Source of the DNA: Thiobacillus sp.
Lineage (GTDB): Bacteria; Pseudomonadota; Gammaproteobacteria; Burkholderiales; Thiobacillaceae
DNA length: 52,669 nt
Assembly: GCA_024709425.1 (NCBI GenBank)
Contig: JANJWS010000045.1
Location: 1-52,669, forward strand
Direction: 5' to 3'
Under the pieces are notes generated by a model, which was not told where the DNA came from, ran no database searches, and was given only the letters and a program-made list of their open reading frames with translations. Positions 47,120 through 52,669 of this stretch are shown here, in pieces. Numbering within the stretch: position 1 is the first letter of the stretch; each line of letters begins with the position of its first letter. Both the position numbers and the translations under genes were made by a program.

Positions 47120-48507
47120 AGCACGCAGTCAAGCATATCCACTTCGTCGGCATCGGCGGCGTCGGCATGAGCGGCATCGCGGAAGTGCTGCTGAATCTCG
47201 GCTACACGGTTTCCGGCTCGGATCTCGCCGACAATGCGGTGACGCAGCGGCTGGCGCAGCTCGGGGCGTGCATCCACCGTGGCCACGCGGCGGAAAACAT
47301 CGCCGGTGCGGATGCAGTCGTCACCTCGACTGCGGTGCGGCAAAACAATCCCGAGGTCGTCGCCGCGCGTGAGAAGAAGATTCCCATCGTGCCGCGCGCG
47401 CTGATGCTGGCCGAGCTGATGCGGCTGCGCCAGGGCATCGCCATTGCCGGAACGCACGGCAAGACCACCACCACCAGCCTGGTGGCGAGCATTCTCGGCG
47501 AGGCGGGCATGGACCCGACCTACGTCATCGGCGGCAAGTTGACCGCCGCCGGTACCAATGCCCGGCTGGGCCAGGGCGACTTCCTGGTGGCCGAGGCAGA
47601 CGAGTCGGACGCCTCCTTTCTCTATCTCACGCCGGTGATCGCGATCGTCACCAACATCGACGCCGATCACATGGACACCTATGGCCATGACTTCGAGCGC
47701 CTGAAGCAGGCCTTCGTCGATTTCTGCCAGCGCCTGCCCTTCTACGGCATGGCGGTGCTGTGCATCGACGATCCACACGTGCGCGAGATTCTGCCGCGCA
47801 TCAGCAAGCCGATCACCACCTACGGCCTCGACGCGGCGGCGCAGGTGCGCGCGGTGAATCCGCGCTTCGACGCCGGCCGCATGCATTTCACGGTGAAGCG
47901 CGAGGGCATGGCCGACCTGGACGTGGTGTTGAACCATCCCGGCATGCACAACGTGCTGAACGCCCTCGCTGCCATTGCCGTCGCGACTGAAGTTGGGGCG
48001 GACGACGCCGCCATCGTCAAGGCGCTTGCCGAGTTTCACGGCGTGGGCCGGCGCTTCCAGCGCTACGGCGAACAGGATGCCCGGGACGGCGGCAAGTATT
48101 GCCTCGTCGACGACTACGGCCACCATCCGGTCGAGATGGCAGCGACACTCGCCGCCGCGCGCGGCGCTTTTCCTGGCCGCCGTCTGGTGCTGGTGTTCCA
48201 GCCCCACCGCTACACGCGCACGCGCGACTGTTTCGAGGATTTCGTCAGGGTGCTGTCGGAGGCCGACGTGCTGGTGCTCACTGAGGTCTATCCGGCAGGC
48301 GAGGCACCCATCGTCGCTGCCGACGGCCGGGCGCTCGCACGCGCGGTGCGCGTGCTCGGCAAGGTCGAGCCGGTGTTCATCGAGCAGGTGACCGAGGTGC
48401 CGGCGGCAGTGCGTGAGCTCAGCCGCGATGGCGACGTGGTACTGGTGATGGGCGCCGGCAGCATTGGCCTGGTCGCGCCCGCGCTGGGAGGACGCCATGC
48501 GGCATGA
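47116..48507 (+). CDS. murC: UDP-MurNAc-L-Ala ligase MurC
   Basis: A 463-residue Mur ligase adding L-alanine to UDP-MurNAc. [20 protein letters not shown] at the N-terminus, ATP loop [39 protein letters not shown], and [14 protein letters not shown]. The ATG overlaps the stop of a bridging micro-ORF. The end overlaps murB by 11 bases. Confidence 0.97.
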   Translation: MKHAVKHIHFVGIGGVGMSGIAEVLLNLGYTVSGSDLADNAVTQRLAQLGACIHRGHAAENIAGADAVVTSTAVRQNNPEVVAAREKKIPIVPRALMLAELMRLRQGIAIAGTHGKTTTTSLVASILGEAGMDPTYVIGGKLTAAGTNARLGQGDFLVAEADESDASFLYLTPVIAIVTNIDADHMDTYGHDFERLKQAFVDFCQRLPFYGMAVLCIDDPHVREILPRISKPITTYGLDAAAQVRAVNPRFDAGRMHFTVKREGMADLDVVLNHPGMHNVLNALAAIAVATEVGADDAAIVKALAEFHGVGRRFQRYGEQDARDGGKYCLVDDYGHHPVEMAATLAAARGAFPGRRLVLVFQPHRYTRTRDCFEDFVRVLSEADVLVLTEVYPAGEAPIVAADGRALARAVRVLGKVEPVFIEQVTEVPAAVRELSRDGDVVLVMGAGSIGLVAPALGGRHAA

Positions 48508-49471
48508 CTACCGGATGAGCGAAGCCGACGTGGCCGGTGGCGGCGGCTCGGTCCTGCGTGGCCAATTTCTCTACAACGAGCCAATGAGGAAGCACGTATC
48601 CTGGCGTGCCGGAGGCGTGGCGCAGCGCGTTTACATTCCGGCCGACCTGGAGGACCTGACCTGGATGGTGCGTGCCGTACCGGCGCACGAGGCGATCCAC
48701 ATGGTGGGCCTCGGCAGCAATTTGCTGGTGCGTGATGGCGGGGTGCGCGGTGTCGTGATCCTGCTGCATGGAGTACTCACCAAGCTCGCCATCGAAAGCC
48801 GTACCCAGGGGTTGCCGCTGGCGCCGCCTGGTGCCGACAGTGCGCTGATCTACGCAGAAGCCGGCGTCGCCTCGGCCAAGCTGGCGCGTTTCGCCGCCAA
48901 TCACGACCTTGTCGGGGGTGAATTCTGGGCTGGCATTCCGGGAACCGTCGGTGGCGCGATCGCAATGAATGCCGGTTGTCATGGCAGCGAAACCTGGGAC
49001 AGGCTGGTTCAGGTACGTACCCTGGATCGGCAGGGCCATCTGAATGAGCGACTGCCGCAGGACTACGTCACCGGCTATCGCCATGTCGCCCTGCGCGAGA
49101 TGCACGAGGAATGGTTCGTCGGCGGCTGGTTCCGTCTGGAGCGTGGTGACGGCACCGCCTCGCGGCGGCATATCAAGGAACTGCTGCAGAAGCGTATCGA
49201 CACCCAGCCGCTCTCACTGCCCAACGCCGGCTCGGTGTTCCGCAATCCTCCGGACGATTTCGCGGCGCGCCTGATCGAGTCCTGCGGTCTCAAGGGTCAT
49301 CGCATCGGCGACGCGCAGGTGTCGGAGAAACACGCCAACTTCATCGTCAACCTCGGGCAGGCGACGGCGACCGACATCGAGCGCCTGATCGAGCATGTGG
49401 AAGAGACCGTGGAGGCGCGCACCAATGTGCGGCTGCTCCGCGAGGTCAGGATCATTGGAGAACGCCTGTGA
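48497..49471 (+). CDS. murB: UDP-N-acetylenolpyruvoylglucosamine reductase MurB
   Basis: A 324-residue FAD enzyme making UDP-MurNAc. [15 protein letters not shown] (FAD-binding), [20 protein letters not shown], and [15 protein letters not shown] with the proton-donor Ser and ISEKHANF-like [11 protein letters not shown] with the Glu; the type I arrangement. The ATG at 48497 has GGGAGG upstream; MSEADV six codons later is an alternative. The stop overlaps ddl. Confidence 0.96.
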   Translation: MRHDYRMSEADVAGGGGSVLRGQFLYNEPMRKHVSWRAGGVAQRVYIPADLEDLTWMVRAVPAHEAIHMVGLGSNLLVRDGGVRGVVILLHGVLTKLAIESRTQGLPLAPPGADSALIYAEAGVASAKLARFAANHDLVGGEFWAGIPGTVGGAIAMNAGCHGSETWDRLVQVRTLDRQGHLNERLPQDYVTGYRHVALREMHEEWFVGGWFRLERGDGTASRRHIKELLQKRIDTQPLSLPNAGSVFRNPPDDFAARLIESCGLKGHRIGDAQVSEKHANFIVNLGQATATDIERLIEHVEETVEARTNVRLLREVRIIGERL

Positions 49472-50379
49472 AACGGTTTGGCAAGGTGGCAGTGATGCTG
49501 GGCGGCACGTCGGCCGAGCGTCCGGTCTCACTCAACAGCGGCAATGCCGTGCTGGCAGCGCTGCAACGCCAGCGGGTGGATGCGCACCCGTTCGACCCGG
49601 CGACCCGTAACCTCGGCGACCTCATCAGTGGGGAATTCGACCGTGTGTTCATTGCCCTGCACGGCCGTTATGGGGAAGACGGCTGCATGCAGGGCGCGCT
49701 CGAACTGCTGCAGCTGCCCTATACCGGCAGCGGCGTGATGGCGTCGGCGATCGGCATGGACAAGTGGCGCACCAAGCTCCTGTGGCGTGCGGCCGGTCTG
49801 CCGACCGCAGACTGGACGATCCTTGCCGGCGACACCGATCTTGCCGCGGTGGAACGGGAGCTCGGCCTGCCCATTTTCGTCAAGCCGGCACGCGAAGGCT
49901 CCAGCATCGGCATGAGCAAGGTCACCGAGCCTGGCACCCTCAAGGCCGCCTACGATGCCGCCGCCGAACATGACCCGCTGGTGCTGGCGGAGAAGTTCAT
50001 CGATGGCGCCGAGTTCACCGTCGGCATCCTCGGCGATGCCGCGCTGCCGCTGATCCGCCTGGAGCCGGCGAAGGACAAGGCGTTTTACGACTTCGAAGCC
50101 AAGTATCTCCGCGACGACACCCGCTACCACTGCCCGGCCGGTCTTCCCGAGGCGAAGGAACTGGCTTTGCGCCGCCTGGCACTCGACGCGTTCCGTCTCA
50201 TCGGCGGCAGCGGCTGGGGCCGCGTCGACATCATGCTCGACCGCCTCGGCAATCCCTACCTGCTGGAGGTGAACACCTCGCCGGGGATGACCGACCACAG
50301 TCTCGTGCCCATGGCGGCGCGCGTTGCCGGCATGGATTTCGACACCCTCTGCCTGAAGATCCTGGAGCAGACCCTGTGA
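49468..50379 (+). CDS. ddlB: D-alanine--D-alanine ligase
   Basis: A 303-residue ATP-grasp enzyme. [54 protein letters not shown], and [15 protein letters not shown], the last holding metal ligands. The start is GTG (49468), overlapping the murB stop. The dcw position supports DdlB. The stop overlaps the ftsQ GTG. Confidence 0.97.
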   Translation: MKRFGKVAVMLGGTSAERPVSLNSGNAVLAALQRQRVDAHPFDPATRNLGDLISGEFDRVFIALHGRYGEDGCMQGALELLQLPYTGSGVMASAIGMDKWRTKLLWRAAGLPTADWTILAGDTDLAAVERELGLPIFVKPAREGSSIGMSKVTEPGTLKAAYDAAAEHDPLVLAEKFIDGAEFTVGILGDAALPLIRLEPAKDKAFYDFEAKYLRDDTRYHCPAGLPEAKELALRRLALDAFRLIGGSGWGRVDIMLDRLGNPYLLEVNTSPGMTDHSLVPMAARVAGMDFDTLCLKILEQTL

Positions 50380-51170
50380 CTTCGCCCGAGCTCGCCGCCC
50401 ATCCGCTGTGCCAGATCGCCCGCGCGCTGACGTGGGTTGCGCTGGGTCTCATGGCGTACGGTGGGCTCGGCTGGCTGGCGGCGCAGCCCTGGTTTGCGCT
50501 CACCACGCTGGACGTGAAGACGCCAGTGGCACACGTTACCGAAGCCCAGGTGCGGCTGGTCGCCGAACGCGAGGTGCGCGGAACGTTCTTCACCGTCGAT
50601 ATCGATCGTGTGCGGGAGCGCCTTGAAAAGCTGCCGTGGGTACGGGAGGCGCGTGTCGAACGCCGCTGGCCTGATACGCTGGTGGTGTCGTTGGTCGAGC
50701 ATGTGCCACTGGCGCGCTGGAACGACGACGCGCTGGTGAGCGAGGCGGGCGAAGTGTTCGCAGCCGCGGTGTCGCGACGCCTGCCGCGCCTGGCAGGCCC
50801 GGAAGAGGCGGTCGACGAGGTGGTCTCCGCCTATCGCCGCCATCAGGCCACCCTGGCGCCACTCGGTCTGCGGATCGAGGAAATCAGCCTGTCAGCGCGC
50901 CATGCGTGGCGGATCCGCCTGGATAACGGGACGCAACTCGCGCTCGGGCGCGAGCAAACCGATGAACGGCTGGCGCGCTTCGCCGCGCTCTACCCCCGCC
51001 TGTTTGGCGGGCGCCTCCCGGCGGATGGCCGGATCATCGATGCCCAGGTTCCTGCCCGGATCGATCTGCGCTATCCCGACGGTTTTGCCGTCCGCATGCC
51101 GGATGGCGGCATGCCGGCCGCTTTCGCCACACAGGCGCCTGCCGTCTCCGGCAAACCGAGTACAACCTGA
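50376..51170 (+). CDS. ftsQ: Cell division protein FtsQ
   Basis: A 264-residue bitopic protein. The N-terminal TM is at about 20-37 ([16 protein letters not shown]). A POTRA domain at about 42-112 contains [20 protein letters not shown] followed by [20 protein letters not shown] beta domain follows and binds FtsB/FtsL. The start codon is GTG, overlapping ddl (GTGA). The Ala/Pro/Ser tail is unstructured. Confidence 0.95.
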   Translation: MTSPELAAHPLCQIARALTWVALGLMAYGGLGWLAAQPWFALTTLDVKTPVAHVTEAQVRLVAEREVRGTFFTVDIDRVRERLEKLPWVREARVERRWPDTLVVSLVEHVPLARWNDDALVSEAGEVFAAAVSRRLPRLAGPEEAVDEVVSAYRRHQATLAPLGLRIEEISLSARHAWRIRLDNGTQLALGREQTDERLARFAALYPRLFGGRLPADGRIIDAQVPARIDLRYPDGFAVRMPDGGMPAAFATQAPAVSGKPSTT

Positions 51171-51182
51171 GTGCAACGCAAC

Positions 51183-52418
51183 ATGAGCAAGCCAAGAGAC
51201 CCCAAGAACCTCATCATCGGCCTCGATATCGGCACCTCGAAGATCGTCTGCATCGTCGCCGAGATCAACGACGAGGGCACGCTGGAAATCATCGGCATGG
51301 GCACACACCCCTCGCGCGGCCTGCGCCGTGGCGTGGTGGTCAACATCGAGGCCACCGTCAACGCCATCCAGCGCGCGCTGGAAGAGGCCGAGCTGATGGC
51401 GGACTGCAAGATCCGCGAGGTGTACACCGGCATTGCGGGGAGCCACATCAAGAGCTTCAACTCGCACGGCATGTTCGCCATCAAGGACAAGGAAATCAGC
51501 CAGATGGACGTCGACCGCGTGGTGGAGACCGCGCGCGCGGTCAACATCCCGACCGACCAGCAGATCCTGCACACGATCCCGCAGGAATTCATCGTCGACG
51601 GCCAGGAGGACGTGCGCGATCCGCTCGGCATGAGCGCGGTGCGTCTGGAGGTGAAGGTGCACATCGTCACCGGTGCCGTATCGGCGGCGCAGAACATCAT
51701 CAAATGCGTGCGTCGCTGCGGTCTCGAAGTCGGCGACCTCGTGCTGCAGCCGCTCGCGTCGGCGATGGCGGTGCTCACCGAGGACGAGAAGGAACTCGGC
51801 GTGTGCCTGGTCGACATCGGCGGCGGCACCACCGACATCGCCGTGTTTACCGGCGGTGCGATCCGCCATACCGCGGTGATTCCGGTCGCCGGCGACCAGG
51901 TCAACAACGACATCGCGGTCGCGCTGCGCACGCCGCCGAAGGAAGCCGAGGACATCAAGATCCAGTACGGCTGCGCCCTGCGTCAATTGGCCGACGCGCG
52001 CGACATGATCGAGGTGCCCGGCATCGGCGACCGTCCGCCGCGCACCCTGTCGCGCCAGACGCTCGCCGAATTCATCGAGCCGCGCATGGAGGAGCTCTAT
52101 TCGCTGGTGCAGGCCGAACTGCGCCGCTCGGGTTTCGAGGAATTGCTGTCGTCGGGCATCGTCATCACCGGCGGCTCGGCGGCGATGCAGGGCATGGTCG
52201 AGCTCGGCGAGGAAGTCTTCCACATGCCGGTTCGTCTCGGCTGGCCGCGCTACGAGGGCGGGCTCGCCGACGTCATGCGCAATCCGCGCTTCGCGACGTG
52301 CATGGGCCTTCTGCTCGCCGGGCTGGAGGCACGCGGGCGCGACGCACCGAAGCTCTCGGGCAGCAACTTCAAGGACATTCTGGAACGCATGAAAAGCTGG
52401 TTCAGGGGGAATTTCTGA
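51183..52418 (+). CDS. ftsA: Cell division actin homologue FtsA
   Basis: A 411-residue actin-fold protein that tethers FtsZ to the membrane. NLIIGLDIGTSKIVCIVAEI at the N-terminus (phosphate 1 loop), GVCLVDIGGGTTDIAVFTGG (phosphate 2), IVITGGSAAMQGM, and the C-terminal amphipathic helix ILERMKSWFRGNF for membrane binding. The ATG at 51183 is preferred; an in-frame GTG at 51171 adds four residues. Confidence 0.97.
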   Translation: MSKPRDPKNLIIGLDIGTSKIVCIVAEINDEGTLEIIGMGTHPSRGLRRGVVVNIEATVNAIQRALEEAELMADCKIREVYTGIAGSHIKSFNSHGMFAIKDKEISQMDVDRVVETARAVNIPTDQQILHTIPQEFIVDGQEDVRDPLGMSAVRLEVKVHIVTGAVSAAQNIIKCVRRCGLEVGDLVLQPLASAMAVLTEDEKELGVCLVDIGGGTTDIAVFTGGAIRHTAVIPVAGDQVNNDIAVALRTPPKEAEDIKIQYGCALRQLADARDMIEVPGIGDRPPRTLSRQTLAEFIEPRMEELYSLVQAELRRSGFEELLSSGIVITGGSAAMQGMVELGEEVFHMPVRLGWPRYEGGLADVMRNPRFATCMGLLLAGLEARGRDAPKLSGSNFKDILERMKSWFRGNF

Positions 52419-52528
52419 CGCCGCCGCGTGCGGCGTCGAAACGGGATTTGGCGTCGTGTCCGGACACGGTCGGCGCCAAAGGATTCGGAGCAGGGCATTT
52501 TTGATTGGGCAAAAGAGGAGAGAGCACG

Positions 52529-52669
52529 ATGTTTGAACTGTTGGATGTGGAAACCCAGGATGCGGTGATCAAGGTCATCGGTGTCGGCGGCTGCGGCGGC
52601 AACGCGGTCGATCACATGATCAGCTCGGGGCTGAACGGCGTGGAGTTCATCGCCATCAACACCGACGCG
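52529..52669 (+). CDS. ftsZ: Cell division tubulin homologue FtsZ (5' part)
   Basis: The first 47 codons only, cut by the window end. [20 protein letters not shown] then [20 protein letters not shown], the start of the GTP-binding tubulin-like domain. GAGGAGAG lies upstream. The 110-base gap after ftsA has space for a separate promoter but none is clear. Confidence 0.97.
   Translation, partial: MFELLDVETQDAVIKVIGVGGCGGNAVDHMISSGLNGVEFIAINTDA

Overview
The window reads as the chromosome of a GC-rich betaproteobacterium, most likely of the Rhodocyclales (Azoarcus/Thauera/Zoogloea type). This is inferred from gene content and order: diaA-dolP, a stand-alone heptose adenylyltransferase with ubiD, an mraZ-to-ftsZ division and cell-wall cluster with MurE of the meso-DAP type, and groESL under a CIRCE operator. 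No database search was possible.

Layout. (1) 1-3.8 kb, plus strand: envelope and cofactor genes (diaA end, dolP, rfaE2, ubiD, a PyrR-like phosphoribosyltransferase, a glycine-zipper protein). (2) 3.8-8.0 kb, minus strand: two tiny genes, dacB (PBP4), and a UDP-sugar 4-epimerase/6-dehydrogenase pair. (3) 8.1-12.9 kb: a serine protease followed by an accessory patch with a tandem duplication, broken toxin-antitoxin genes, a prohibitin-like protein, a Phd/VapC pair and phospholipase PldA. (4) 13-18.6 kb, minus strand: one overlapping operon of TetR regulator, c-type cytochrome, HlyD adaptor, ABC permease, ABC ATPase and a beta-CASP RNase-like protein. (5) 18.6-22.6 kb: bioA, carrying an in-frame mobile insertion, divergent from groES-groEL. 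(6) 22.8-30.2 kb: MFS exporter, CBS/DUF294 protein, DnaQ-like exonuclease, DUF4212 plus sodium/solute symporter, TPR protein. (7) 30.3-34.6 kb: tRNA-Phe followed by an island with AbiEi/AbiEii, a broken serine recombinase and HigB/HigA. (8) 35.07-35.37 kb: RNase P RNA. (9) 35.6-52.7 kb: mraZ-rsmH-ftsL-ftsI-murE-murF-mraY-murD-ftsW-murG-murC-murB-ddl-ftsQ-ftsA-ftsZ (ftsZ cut by the window end).

The strongest unusual signals come from short repeat elements placed inside or between genes without stopping expression. In bioA, a 516-bp element with hairpin-forming 29-bp terminal inverted repeats and a 6-bp target duplication carries a DUF559 (PD-(D/E)XK-type) endonuclease domain. It is read through in frame, giving a 608-residue BioA-DUF559-BioA protein. 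The same CCCTCTCCC-type palindromes occur near pldA and between ftsW and murG. In the division cluster three junctions (mraY/murD, ftsW/murG, murG/murC) carry inserted DNA. In each case a bridging micro-ORF overlaps the upstream stop and the downstream start, so translational coupling appears preserved.
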